A DNA stretch of 55,302 nt from an uncultured Alphaproteobacteria bacterium (GTDB taxonomy: Bacteria; Pseudomonadota; Alphaproteobacteria; RF32; CAG-239): contig CAJUAK010000011.1 in assembly GCA_910584385.1 (NCBI GenBank), forward strand, positions 1-55,302, read 5' to 3'. The notes below the pieces were generated by a model. It made no database searches. It was not told the origin of the DNA and worked only from the letters and a program-made list of their open reading frames with translations. The position numbers and the translations under genes are program-made. The first letter of the stretch is position 1, and every line of letters starts with the position of its first letter. Positions 33,197 to 41,692 of the stretch are shown here, one piece after another.

Positions 33197-35332
33197 ATGC
33201 TGAGACAATACGAGCTTGTTGATTTGGTGAAATCTTACGACCCGGACGCCGATGAAGATGCTTTGAACCGGGCTTATGTTTTTGCGATGAAAAAACACGG
33301 CGCACAGCTTCGCGCTTCGGGAGACCCTTATTATTCACATCCGGTGGAAGTTGCGGGCATCTTAACAAAGTTTAAGCTTGATTCATCCTCGGTTATTGCC
33401 GGCCTTTTGCATGATACGGTTGAGGATACGGATACCTCGGTTGAGGAAATCCGAGGCTTGTTTGGCGAGCAGGTTGCCCAGTTGGTGGACGGGCTGACCA
33501 AATTGGCAATGATTGAACAAAAATCCGTTAATAATAAACAAGCGGAAAATTTTAGAAAACTGTTGTTGGCGATGTCGGAAGACGTACGCGTTTTGCTGAT
33601 TAAGCTTGCCGACCGCCTGCACAATATGCGCACTTTGCACTTTCTTAAGCCTGAAAAAAGAAGCCGGATTGCCAAAGAAACTCTCGATATTTATGCGCCT
33701 TTGGCCGAACGTATCGGCATGCAGGAAGTCAAAAGCGAACTGGAAGAAATTGCCTTTCGCGAGATACACAAAGAGGCTTATGAATCTATTCGGGCGCGTT
33801 TAAACTTTTTGCGTGAGCAAGGCAGCAATATTGTTCCCAAAATTATAGAACAGCTTAAAAAAGACATGGCGGATAATGATATTGCGGCGGAAATCACGGG
33901 GCGGGAAAAAACGCCTTATTCCATTTGGCGCAAAATGCAGCAAAAGAATGCCTCTTTTGAGCAATTGTCCGATATTATGGCCTTCCGCATTTGTGTGGAT
34001 GATATTGCCGCTTGTTATCAGGCTTTGGGAATAGTCCATAGCAAATACCATATGGTGCCGAGGCGCTTTAAAGATTATATTTCCACGCCCAAACCCAATG
34101 GTTATAAGTCTATCCATACCGGAATTATCGGTCCTGAAAACACCCGGATTGAAATCCAAATCCGCACGCATGAAATGCATGAAGTCGCAGAAAAAGGCAT
34201 TGCTGCACACTGGGCTTATAAGCAGGGGCAAAAGGCCGTCGGAACAAATTTCCGCTGGATACGCGAATTGTTGGAAATTTTGGAGCAGGCGCAAAATCCT
34301 GAAGAGTTTCTGGAGAATACAAAGCTGGAAATGTATAATGACCAGGTTTTTTGTTTTACGCCCAAGGGCGACTTAATCGGCCTGCCAATCAATTCCACGC
34401 CGGTTGATTTTGCTTATGCCGTGCATTCAGGCGTTGGCGATACTTGCGTTGGCGCGAAAATCAACGGGGAAATCCGTCCGCTCAGAACTGTTCTTCAAAA
34501 TGGCGACCAGGTTGAAATCCTGACTTCCAAAGCCCAGCATCCGTCAACGGAATGGGAACGTTTTGTTGTTACCGGAAAAGCCAAAGCGGCGATCCGCCGT
34601 TATGTGCGTGAACATAAACGAGACCAGTTTATTACGCTTGGCCAGCAGATATTGGAACGTATCTTTAAAGGCGAAAGCCTGGAATTTTCAGAAAAAGGTT
34701 TGGTTAATGTCTTGCCGAATTTTGAAGCCGAAGGCGTTGATGACATTTATGCCAAAGTCGGCGAGGGGCTGGTTACCGGTTGGGATGTGTTAAAAGCCGT
34801 TTATCCGGGGTATAAGCAATCCAAGCTTGGCAAGGTTGTGAAGTCTTTAAAAGTTCCTGGGTTTAGAAAAGAAAAGAAGAAAAACACGCCACTCAAAATC
34901 AAAGGCCTTATTCCCGGTATGGCTGTTCATTTTGCGGGCTGCTGCCATCCTTTGCCCGGCGACAGGATTGTCGGAATTGTTACCACGGGAAAAGGTGTGG
35001 CGGTCCATACAATCGATTGTAAGCTTTTGGAAAAATATGCTGATGAACCGGAACGCTGGCTGGATATTTCCTGGGGCGAAGATGCCGAAGCAGAACTTCA
35101 TGTCGGCCGTTTAAAAGTTATGCTAAATAATGAGCCCGGCGCTTTGGCAGAGCTATCAAATCTTATTGCGCGCAGCAATGGCAACATTGCCAACCTTAAT
35201 ATTACAAACCGTACGGTCAGCTATTTTGAACTTATTGTCGATGTGGAAGTTAAAGACCTTAAACACCTTACGGATATTATTGCAGCCTTAAAGGCTTCGA
35301 AGATGATATCTTATGTTTCCCGTTCTTCTTAA
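33197..35332 (+). CDS. Bifunctional (p)ppGpp synthetase/hydrolase (RelA/SpoT homologue)
   Basis: Makes and degrades the stringent-response alarmone (p)ppGpp. The 711-residue start at 33197 is chosen because its Met begins the conserved MLRQYELVDLV; a TTG six codons earlier is unlikely. Domains in order: HD hydrolase (~25-180) with intact HPVEVAG and HDTVEDTD, so hydrolysis is expected; synthetase (~215-340) with REKTPYSIWRKM and TPKPNGYKSIHT; TGS (~385-445, FCFTPKGDLIGLP); conserved Cys helix (FAGCCHPLPGD); C-terminal ACT (~640-711). One such enzyme per genome is usual for alphaproteobacteria, where it is called Rsh, Rel or SpoT. Confidence 0.95.
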   Translation: MLRQYELVDLVKSYDPDADEDALNRAYVFAMKKHGAQLRASGDPYYSHPVEVAGILTKFKLDSSSVIAGLLHDTVEDTDTSVEEIRGLFGEQVAQLVDGLTKLAMIEQKSVNNKQAENFRKLLLAMSEDVRVLLIKLADRLHNMRTLHFLKPEKRSRIAKETLDIYAPLAERIGMQEVKSELEEIAFREIHKEAYESIRARLNFLREQGSNIVPKIIEQLKKDMADNDIAAEITGREKTPYSIWRKMQQKNASFEQLSDIMAFRICVDDIAACYQALGIVHSKYHMVPRRFKDYISTPKPNGYKSIHTGIIGPENTRIEIQIRTHEMHEVAEKGIAAHWAYKQGQKAVGTNFRWIRELLEILEQAQNPEEFLENTKLEMYNDQVFCFTPKGDLIGLPINSTPVDFAYAVHSGVGDTCVGAKINGEIRPLRTVLQNGDQVEILTSKAQHPSTEWERFVVTGKAKAAIRRYVREHKRDQFITLGQQILERIFKGESLEFSEKGLVNVLPNFEAEGVDDIYAKVGEGLVTGWDVLKAVYPGYKQSKLGKVVKSLKVPGFRKEKKKNTPLKIKGLIPGMAVHFAGCCHPLPGDRIVGIVTTGKGVAVHTIDCKLLEKYADEPERWLDISWGEDAEAELHVGRLKVMLNNEPGALAELSNLIARSNGNIANLNITNRTVSYFELIVDVEVKDLKHLTDIIAALKASKMISYVSRSS

Positions 35333-35412
35333 AAAGTTCGTATAATACCTCATTTGGCGCGATTAAATTCGGATGGAGAAAATCGCGCGCGTTAAGGCCT
35401 TCTCCGGTAACA

Positions 35413-35449
35413 GTGCTTTTAAATCTCTTTTGTTTAAAGGCACTTTTTC
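35413..35449 (+). terminator. Terminator of the (p)ppGpp synthetase gene
   Basis: GTGCTTTTAAA pairs, with one G-T, with TTTAAAGGCAC, followed by a T run. It lies about 80 bases after the stop. Confidence 0.65.
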
Positions 35450-35500
35450 TTTGCCGAAATGTAACTATATATATTAAAACTTTATTTTGCAGGGATTTTG

Positions 35501-35974
35501 ATGAAAGAATATTTCCTTAAGCTTTTACAAAAAATATCGTCATTGAAGGGCACTCCTTACGCTATTGCGGCAGGCGTGGCTTGCGGTGTGGCGGTTTCCT
35601 TTACGCCTTTTGTCGGAGCCCATATGCTTATAGCCGCTTTTACCGCCTGGCTTATTGGCGGAAATATTGTGGGCAGCGCTGTCGGGACGTTAGCCGGAAA
35701 TCCTTGGACTTTTCCAATCATCTGGCCGGCCATTTGGGAAACGGGGCGCCATATTTTAGGCGGCGCTTATCTGCAGCGGAAAGATGCAGATTTTGAACTT
35801 TTGTTCCATCAACTGTCAAACGCTTTGAAAAATTTTGATTTTTCATTGTTTTTTAGTGATGTTTGGCCTATACTCCTTCCCATGATTGTGGGATGCATTC
35901 CTTTTTATGCGGCCGCTTGGGTGCTGTCTTACTGGGGAATACGCCGCTATTTGGAAAAATATAAAAAAAGGTAG
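35501..35974 (+). CDS. DUF2062 membrane protein
   Basis: A 157-residue inner-membrane protein. The DUF2062 pattern is clear: TPYAIAAGVACGVAVSFTPF (residues ~19-38), then GTLAGNPWTFP, and a C-terminal hydrophobic pair (~118-145). Function unknown; members often sit beside lipid or cell-envelope genes. AGGGA five bases upstream fixes the ATG at 35501. It leads into acpS nine bases later, a neighbour pair common in alphaproteobacteria. Confidence 0.88.
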   Translation: MKEYFLKLLQKISSLKGTPYAIAAGVACGVAVSFTPFVGAHMLIAAFTAWLIGGNIVGSAVGTLAGNPWTFPIIWPAIWETGRHILGGAYLQRKDADFELLFHQLSNALKNFDFSLFFSDVWPILLPMIVGCIPFYAAAWVLSYWGIRRYLEKYKKR

Positions 35975-35983
35975 GATGTATTT

Positions 35984-36391
35984 ATGATTATCGGGACAGG
36001 GTGTGATTTGGCAAATATTGAGCGCATCGAACACAGCCTGAATAAATTTGCCGGCCGCTTTTTGAAAAAAATTTTTTCAGAAAACGAGCTTGCGGAATTG
36101 TACAAGCGGGAAAATGCTTCTCCGAAAGCCTTTGCTTGCGCCGTGGCAAAGCGTTTTGCCGCTAAAGAAGCCTGTTCAAAGGCGTTGGGGACGGGAATTA
36201 GCCGCGGGACATCATGGAAAGAAATAGAAGTGTTTAATTTGCCTTCGGGACGCCCTGTTCTAAAACTTTCCGGAAAAACGCTGGCGAATTTAAAACAGCT
36301 CGGCGGCGGGAAAGATTGCAATTTATGGGTCAGTCTGAGCGATGACTTTCCCTGGGCCCAAGCATTTGTAATTATTGAAGTACAAGTATAA
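35984..36391 (+). CDS. acpS: Holo-[acyl-carrier-protein] synthase AcpS
   Basis: Moves the 4'-phosphopantetheine group from CoA to apo-ACP, which switches on fatty-acid synthesis. The 135-residue protein has the magnesium-binding Asp8 in GTGCDLANIERIE and the second motif KRFAAKEACSKALGTG with its Glu and Lys. Length is normal. AGGATG precedes the ATG. Confidence 0.95.
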   Translation: MIIGTGCDLANIERIEHSLNKFAGRFLKKIFSENELAELYKRENASPKAFACAVAKRFAAKEACSKALGTGISRGTSWKEIEVFNLPSGRPVLKLSGKTLANLKQLGGGKDCNLWVSLSDDFPWAQAFVIIEVQV

Positions 36392-36438
36392 ATTATTGTT
36401 GCTATAATAAAAATATTGTTTAGTATGTGTAATGCCTG

Positions 36439-36476
36439 TTTATTATCAAGCCCGGATAACCGGGTTTGATAATAAA
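36439..36476 (+). promoter_or_regulatory. 17-bp hairpin in the lepB-rnc-era leader
   Basis: TTATTATCAAGCCCGG (36440-36455), loop ATAA, then CCGGGTTTGATAATAA (36460-36475) pair with one G-T mismatch, and one more T-A pair extends the stem. No T run follows, so it is not a plain terminator. It lies 36 bases before the lepB ATG. In E. coli, RNase III cuts a hairpin in its own rnc-era leader; this one has the right size and place for the same use. Confidence 0.5.
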
Positions 36477-36511
36477 TGAAGGCGGTATTTTGTTTTTTGA
36501 AAGAGGAATTT

Positions 36512-37240
36512 ATGGAACAAGATGAAAGCTTTATGGATACGGTGAAAACTGTTGTCTATGCTATTGTTATTGCGATTTTAATACGTACATTTTTATTTGA
36601 GCCTTTTAAAATCCCTTCCGGGTCCATGTATCCGACCCTGTATGTTGGCGATTATCTGTTCGTTTCCAAATATTCTTACGGCTATTCTAAGCACTCCATG
36701 CCTTTGAGCCTTCCGGTTATTGACGGACGCATCTGGGAAGATGCGCCGGAAAGGGGAGACGTGGTTGTTTTCAAATTCCCCCAGGATAATAAAACAGATT
36801 TTATTAAAAGGATTATAGGGCTTCCCGGCGATAAAATCAAACTTGAAAACGGACGCCTTTTTATTAACGGGAAAATGTTGGAACGTGAGAAAATTGAAGA
36901 TTTTGTCATTCGCGACAAATACGGCAATGCGGAAAGATACCACCAATATGTTGAAACGCTTCCTGAAGGGCGTAAGCACAATATCCTGGAAATTTCTGAT
37001 TTTGAGCCCTTTGATAATATGGAAGAACTGACTGTTCCGGCCAAGAGCTATTTTGTGATGGGCGATAACCGGGATAAATCGGATGACAGCCGCGTGCATG
37101 TCGGTTTTGTTCCGACGGAAAACCTTATTGGCAAGGCGCGCTTCCTTTTCTTTTCGCATAATCAGAACGATCCTTGGTATAAGCCTTGGCTCTGGCCTAA
37201 AAAAGTGCGTTGGGACCGTTTGTTCAATAAGATAAAATGA
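36512..37240 (+). CDS. lepB: Signal peptidase I LepB
   Basis: Cuts signal peptides from exported proteins at the outer face of the inner membrane. The 242-residue protein starts at 36512 (GAGGA seven bases upstream) and has one N-terminal membrane helix (~12-30). The catalytic Ser is in PSGSMYPTLYVGDYL (about residue 38), the Lys in DFIKRIIGLPGD, and the GDNRDKSDDSR box is present. It is followed eight bases later by rnc, the standard lepB-rnc-era order. Confidence 0.96.
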   Translation: MEQDESFMDTVKTVVYAIVIAILIRTFLFEPFKIPSGSMYPTLYVGDYLFVSKYSYGYSKHSMPLSLPVIDGRIWEDAPERGDVVVFKFPQDNKTDFIKRIIGLPGDKIKLENGRLFINGKMLEREKIEDFVIRDKYGNAERYHQYVETLPEGRKHNILEISDFEPFDNMEELTVPAKSYFVMGDNRDKSDDSRVHVGFVPTENLIGKARFLFFSHNQNDPWYKPWLWPKKVRWDRLFNKIK

Positions 37241-37247
37241 GGCGGCA

Positions 37248-37898
37248 ATGGTTGAACTTGAAAAAATCCTGCATTATCATTTTTCGGATAAGAGCCTGTT
37301 AAAAAGGGCTCTGACGCATAGCAGCTGCTCTTCTCATGTTTCGGAAAATTATGAACGCCTGGAATTTTTGGGCGACAGGGTTTTAGGACTGACAATCGCG
37401 GCGCTTTTGTACCGGATTTTTCCAAATGAGCCGGAGGGCAGCCTTTCGCAGCGTTTTACGGGGCTGGTCTGCAAGGAGACTGTTGCCGAGCAGGCAAGGC
37501 TTTTGCATCTTGACCGTTATATGTATGTTGCCAATGAAGAAATACGGGATAATGAAAATGTCTTGTGTGATGTTTGCGAGGCGGTTATCGGCGCTATTTT
37601 TATTGATGCCGGATGCGAGCAGGCTGTCGAGTTTGTCAATAAGCATTGGCGCGAATTAATTGATAAGAATGTTGCCCCTCCGAAAGATTCAAAAACGGCT
37701 TTGCAGGAAGTTGCGCATGTTAAAGGTTTGGGAATGCCTGTTTACCGCTTGGTTGACAGAAAAGGAAGCGAGCATGAACCAATATTCTATATCGGCGTTT
37801 CTCTGAATAATGTTCCTGAAGAGATTGGCGAAGGAAAAAGCAAAAAGCTTGCGGAATTTGATGCGGCATCTAAAATGCTGCAAAGGATTGGGCAATGA
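37248..37898 (+). CDS. rnc: Ribonuclease III
   Basis: A double-strand-specific endoribonuclease that processes rRNA precursors and structured mRNAs. The 216-residue protein carries the signature ERLEFLGDRVLGL (about residue 32) with catalytic Glu and Asp, the second acidic set in CDVCEAVIGAIFIDAG, and a C-terminal dsRNA-binding domain (~150-215, starting KTALQEVAHVKG). It overlaps era by four bases (ATGA). Confidence 0.96.
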   Translation: MVELEKILHYHFSDKSLLKRALTHSSCSSHVSENYERLEFLGDRVLGLTIAALLYRIFPNEPEGSLSQRFTGLVCKETVAEQARLLHLDRYMYVANEEIRDNENVLCDVCEAVIGAIFIDAGCEQAVEFVNKHWRELIDKNVAPPKDSKTALQEVAHVKGLGMPVYRLVDRKGSEHEPIFYIGVSLNNVPEEIGEGKSKKLAEFDAASKMLQRIGQ

Positions 37899-38800
37899 CG
37901 GAAGAAACTCCCCAGAGGTGCGGTTTCGTTGCGCTGATTGGTGCGCCAAATGCCGGAAAGTCAAGCCTGACAAATGATTTTGTCGGCTCAAAGGTTTCTA
38001 TTGTTTCGCCTAAGGTGCAAACAACCCGAACCATGATTAAAGGGATAGGCATTTTTGAAAACAGCCAGATGATTTTTTTGGATACGCCGGGCATTTTTAA
38101 GCCTAAGCGCCGTTTGGACCGGGCAATGGTTGATTCTGCCTGGGGGAGCATAAAAGATGCCGATGCTGTTGTTTTGGTTGTGGATGCAAAACGCGGTTTT
38201 GATGACGAAACAAGAAAAATTATTAATAAATTGAATCAAGATAAAATTAAAACAGTTTTGTTGTTGAATAAAATAGATTTGGTAAAAAAGGAAAAGTTAT
38301 TGCAATTGACTGCAGAGCTGAATGCTGCGGCTGATTTTTCCGATACTTTTTTTGTTTCTGCCCAGACGCGTGAAAATTTGGATGCATTCTATAAATATTT
38401 AGCGGAGAAAATGCCGGTTTCCCCTTGGTTTTATCCGGAGGAGCAAATGTCGGATATGCCGCTTAAGCTTTTGGCTGCGGAAATTGTCAGGGAAAAGCTT
38501 TTCCTTTATCTTCATGAGGAAATCCCTTATGAGCTAACCGTCGAGCCCGAGCTTTGGGAACGCCGCGAAGATGATTCCGTCCGTGCCGAAATAACCATTT
38601 ATGTCAAACGTGAAAATCAAAAGGTTATCATTATCGGCCGCAATGGTTCAATGATTAAAAAAATCGGACAATCCGCCCGCCAGGAATTGGAAAACTTGCT
38701 TGAAGAACGTATTCACCTGTTTCTTTTTGTGAAAGTTCGTGAAAATTGGATTGATGATCCGGCAAGGTATTCGGCCTGGAATCTTAACTTCCAAGCGTAA
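37895..38800 (+). CDS. era: GTPase Era
   Basis: A small GTPase that binds 16S rRNA near its 3' end in 30S assembly. The 301-residue protein shows G1 GAPNAGKSSL, G3 DTPG (FLDTPGIF), G4 NKID, and the C-terminal KH domain (IIGRNGSMIKKIG, about residue 246). It overlaps the rnc end, so the two are coupled. Its stop codon falls at the left edge of a structured 123-base repeat element. No recO follows. Confidence 0.96.
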   Translation: MTEETPQRCGFVALIGAPNAGKSSLTNDFVGSKVSIVSPKVQTTRTMIKGIGIFENSQMIFLDTPGIFKPKRRLDRAMVDSAWGSIKDADAVVLVVDAKRGFDDETRKIINKLNQDKIKTVLLLNKIDLVKKEKLLQLTAELNAAADFSDTFFVSAQTRENLDAFYKYLAEKMPVSPWFYPEEQMSDMPLKLLAAEIVREKLFLYLHEEIPYELTVEPELWERREDDSVRAEITIYVKRENQKVIIIGRNGSMIKKIGQSARQELENLLEERIHLFLFVKVRENWIDDPARYSAWNLNFQA

Positions 38801-38921
38801 ATTGCACTCTGCGGTCGATTAATACAGAAATTTCAAGAAGCCTTGCCAACCATGTACGTCTTGTACATTGGGTTGGCACGTCTCTTTTATTTCTTATTAC
38901 TCGCCGCGCATATTGCAATTT
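38799..38921. repeat. 123-base element with terminal and internal inverted repeats
   Basis: The ends match as inverted repeats: AAATTGCA (38799-38806) with TGCAATTT (38914-38921), and inside them TGCGG (38810-38814) with CCGCGCA (38904-38910). Within lies a 14-bp hairpin with a two-base bulge: TGCCAACC plus ATGTAC (38844-38857), loop GTCTT, then GTACAT, TG, GGTTGGCA (63-78 of the 38800s). It looks like a small palindromic mobile or structured RNA element. The remaining 38922-39030 holds no gene I can support. Confidence 0.55.
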
Positions 38922-39032
38922 AAGAATATTGGTGATTAATGTTTAGGTTAAGAAAAGTTTATGTACACTGCGCTTTTTCTCTCTTAAATCTTATTATTGC
39001 CCTCATTCTCCAGATTTTTATTTCATGTTTGA

Positions 39033-39066
39033 TAAAAAAATACTCTAACCGCGAACGGTTAGAGTA
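39033..39066 (-). terminator. Terminator of the 67-aa gene
   Basis: TACTCTAACCG, loop CGAA, CGGTTAGAGTA, with a T run on the minus-strand side. Confidence 0.85.
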
Positions 39067-39075
39067 TAAATGTTT

Positions 39076-39279
39076 TTACTTCCGGGCTTCATAAATAGCG
39101 ATAAGTTCTTCCGAAGCGTAGGCATAAAACCAGGAAATGTTCATGTAATTCAGCCTGGTGGTTTCGATATAAGCACGAAGCTGGATTTTATTTCCGCTCA
39201 TAATTAATTCAGTTTCTTCAATTGGTGAAAGCGTATTGTTCCGATAATACTCTTTCCAGTAATCTAAATCTTTTTCCAT
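39076..39279 (-). CDS. Small unknown protein (67 aa)
   Basis: Not recognised. Acidic and aromatic-rich (six Tyr), with a pattern SPIEETELIMSGNKIQLRAYIE that looks like one helical-repeat unit. The perfect terminator ten bases past the stop is the best sign that this is a real, separately transcribed gene. No Shine-Dalgarno is visible before the ATG. It is divergent from the flagellar operon. Confidence 0.55.
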   Translation of the reverse strand: MEKDLDYWKEYYRNNTLSPIEETELIMSGNKIQLRAYIETTRLNYMNISWFYAYASEELIAIYEARK

Positions 39280-39349
39280 AATAAAAATTTTTAATAACGA
39301 TTTATGCTATTAGTATAGATATAGCCTGTTTATTGTCAAATCATTTTTT

Positions 39350-39365
39350 TGGCACGCATTTTGCA
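39350..39365 (+). promoter_or_regulatory. Sigma-54 (RpoN) promoter of flgFGAH
   Basis: TGGCACG (39350-39356), four bases, TTGCA (39361-39365). The GG and GC dinucleotides are exactly ten bases apart, a full match to the -24/-12 consensus. Transcription should begin near 39376, about 38 bases before the flgF ATG. It implies an enhancer-binding activator, FlbD-like in related bacteria, not encoded in this window. Confidence 0.85.
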
Positions 39366-39413
39366 TATATGGTTTCAGAGACGAAAATTATCCGGTTTAT
39401 TGGGGAGAATATA

Positions 39414-40157
39414 ATGGATAATACGAAATATATAGCTTTATCGCGGCAGATGGCCCTATGGAAACAAATGGATATTGTTTCCAATAACATGGCAAATATG
39501 AATACTTCCGGATATAAGCAGGATGATGTTTTATTTAGTTCGTTCCTTTTGGAAACGCCTCAATCAACGGGGATTGGCCGTAAGGCGAACTATTTTGCCT
39601 TTGATTTTGGCCAGTTTCAAAATTTTGCGGAAGGGGCGGTTGTCGAAACCGGCAATAGTTTTGATTTGGCGTTAAAGGGCGATGCTTTTTTCTGTGTTGA
39701 AACGAATGGCGGCGAGCGCTACACCAAAAAGGGGCAGTTCAGCCTTGACGGCAATGGCATGCTGGTAACTAACGAAGGCGCTGTTGTTTTATCTGAAAAT
39801 AATGAACCGTTTTTCTTTGCGCCCGGCGAAAGGGAAGTTTCTATTTCTGAAAACGGTGATGTTTCAACAGAAAATGGCGTTATCGGCCGTTTGAAACTGG
39901 TACGCTTTGAAGACAATCAAAAGCTTCTGAAACAAGGCGGAACCATGTTTGAAAATGTTGATGGAAATGCCGTAACACTTAATCCGGACAATGTGAGGAT
40001 TATTCAGGGGGCAGTTGAAAAGTCCAATGTCGAACCTGTGGTTGAAATGACAAAGATGATTAATCTGCAGCGCAATTATGAATATGTTCAGCAGATGATT
40101 GATGAAGAACATGAACGTTTATCAAATACAATTAATGTATATGCACAATTAGCTTAG
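39414..40157 (+). CDS. flgF: Flagellar proximal rod protein FlgF
   Basis: A rod component between the MS ring and the FlgG distal rod, exported by the flagellar type III system. The 247-residue start at 39414 follows GGGGAG; a longer frame to 39333 would include the promoter. The N-terminal rod motif is VSNNMANMNTSGYKQD, the middle is the FlgE/F/G-like beta domain (YTKKGQFSLDGNGMLVTNEG), and the C-terminal coiled coil is MTKMINLQRNYEYVQQM. flgG follows ten bases later. Confidence 0.94.
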   Translation: MDNTKYIALSRQMALWKQMDIVSNNMANMNTSGYKQDDVLFSSFLLETPQSTGIGRKANYFAFDFGQFQNFAEGAVVETGNSFDLALKGDAFFCVETNGGERYTKKGQFSLDGNGMLVTNEGAVVLSENNEPFFFAPGEREVSISENGDVSTENGVIGRLKLVRFEDNQKLLKQGGTMFENVDGNAVTLNPDNVRIIQGAVEKSNVEPVVEMTKMINLQRNYEYVQQMIDEEHERLSNTINVYAQLA

Positions 40158-40167
40158 GGGGAAGCAA

Positions 40168-40956
40168 ATGAGATCTTTAAATATCGGTGCAACGGGGATG
40201 CTGGCTCAACAGACTAATGTTGACGTGATTTCCAATAATATTGCCAATATGAACACAACGGCTTATACAAAACGCCGTGCAGAATTTAATGACTTGATTT
40301 ATCAAAATATTGTCCGCCCGGGGTCAACATCAACCTCTTCCCAGACAATTGTGCCGTCCGGCATTCAATTAGGATTGGGCGTGCGTACGGCTGCGGTTTA
40401 CCGCATTACAGACGGCGGCGGCCTGACGAAAACGGATAATGATTTGGATTTGGCAATTCGCGGCCGGGGATATTTTCAAGTTGAGCTTCCGGAAGGGAAA
40501 GGCACCGCCTACACGAGAGATGGCGCTTTTCAAAGAAACGGCGATGGCGTCATCGTTACCCATGAGGGCTACACTGTTTTGCCGGAAATTACCATTCCTG
40601 AAGATGCCGTGGAAGTTTATGTAAACAATTCCGGAGAGGTTTGGGTTAAACAGGACGGCGAGACGGAAGAGGTCAATGTCGGACAGCTAGAACTGGCAAC
40701 TTTTGTTAATGAAGCCGGTTTGGAAGCTATGGGCAATAATATGTTTACAGAGACAGAAGCTTCAGGTGCGCCGGTGGTTGATAATCCGGATACGGAAGGT
40801 TTTGGTTCTATTTTGCAGGGGTATTTGATTACGTCAAATGTTAATGCCGTTTCTGAAATTACCGAGCTGGTTTCCGCACAGCGCGCTTATGAGCTTAATT
40901 CTAAAATCATTTCCACGTCTGACCAGATGTTGAGCACGATTAACCAATTGAAATAG
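40168..40956 (+). CDS. flgG: Flagellar distal rod protein FlgG
   Basis: The main distal-rod subunit. At 262 residues it is of standard length. It opens with MRSLNIGATGMLAQQTNVDV and ISNNIANMNTTAYTKRRAEF, has the beta domain with YTRDGAFQRNGDGVIVTHEG, and ends with the coiled-coil motif ELVSAQRAYELNSKIIST. A strong GGGGGGAA ribosome site is present. Confidence 0.97.
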   Translation: MRSLNIGATGMLAQQTNVDVISNNIANMNTTAYTKRRAEFNDLIYQNIVRPGSTSTSSQTIVPSGIQLGLGVRTAAVYRITDGGGLTKTDNDLDLAIRGRGYFQVELPEGKGTAYTRDGAFQRNGDGVIVTHEGYTVLPEITIPEDAVEVYVNNSGEVWVKQDGETEEVNVGQLELATFVNEAGLEAMGNNMFTETEASGAPVVDNPDTEGFGSILQGYLITSNVNAVSEITELVSAQRAYELNSKIISTSDQMLSTINQLK

Positions 40957-40965
40957 GCTTATAAA

Positions 40966-41676
40966 ATGATGAAACTTTTTGTCTGGGCATTGTTGGTTTT
41001 TGGCAGTTTTTTAACAGAAGCATCTGCCCAGAATATGTTGAGGATTGGAGAAGATGAAGTCAAAAGCGCCATTGAAAAAGAATTTAACGACCAGGGCTTG
41101 GCTGAGAACGTTGATTTGGAATTTTTTGGTGGGAAAACCGTTTTTGAAATTCCGGGAGTTTCTCAAGCGAAAATTATGGTAGATTCTCTTTCTGCTGATG
41201 AAACCGGTGCAAAATTCCGGGCGCAGATAATTGTTTTTGCTGATGGCGAAGAAAAGGAAAAATCGGTTATCAGCGGCAAATATTATTTGATGGGCGAAGC
41301 TTTTGTGCCGGCAAGAAATTTGGCAAAAGGCGAAGTTATTAAAGAGGAAGATTTAAGACAAGTTCGTGTCAGAATGAACAAAATTAAATCCCAGTATGTG
41401 GTCGAGAAAGAAAGTCTTGTTGGCCAGGAGGCCAAAAAATCCCTTAAAGAAGGGAGAATGGTTTCTGAAAAGGATATTGGTTCGGTTGTGCTGATTCACA
41501 AAGGCGATACGGTAACTTCCGTTTATCAGACAGAAGCGATGCAAATTACAGCAAAATGCGAAGCTTTGGAAGATGGCGGAAAAGGGGATGGCATAGAGGT
41601 GATGAACCTTAAAAGCAAAAAAACAATTCATGCCAAGGTTATTGATAAAGATAGCGTGGCAGTAGAGGTGCAATAG
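40966..41676 (+). CDS. flgA: Flagellar P-ring assembly chaperone FlgA
   Basis: A periplasmic chaperone needed to build the FlgI P-ring. The 236-residue protein has a signal peptide (cut after SAQ, about residue 22), an N-terminal domain, and a C-terminal SAF domain (~125-235) with VPARNLAKGEVIKEEDLRQV, VGQEAKKSLKEGRMV and the closing IEVMNLKSKKTIHAKVID. Two ATG codons lie side by side at 40966 and 40969; the ribosome site is weak. Confidence 0.92.
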   Translation: MMKLFVWALLVFGSFLTEASAQNMLRIGEDEVKSAIEKEFNDQGLAENVDLEFFGGKTVFEIPGVSQAKIMVDSLSADETGAKFRAQIIVFADGEEKEKSVISGKYYLMGEAFVPARNLAKGEVIKEEDLRQVRVRMNKIKSQYVVEKESLVGQEAKKSLKEGRMVSEKDIGSVVLIHKGDTVTSVYQTEAMQITAKCEALEDGGKGDGIEVMNLKSKKTIHAKVIDKDSVAVEVQ

Positions 41677-41692
41677 ATTGGGGACTTTTGCA

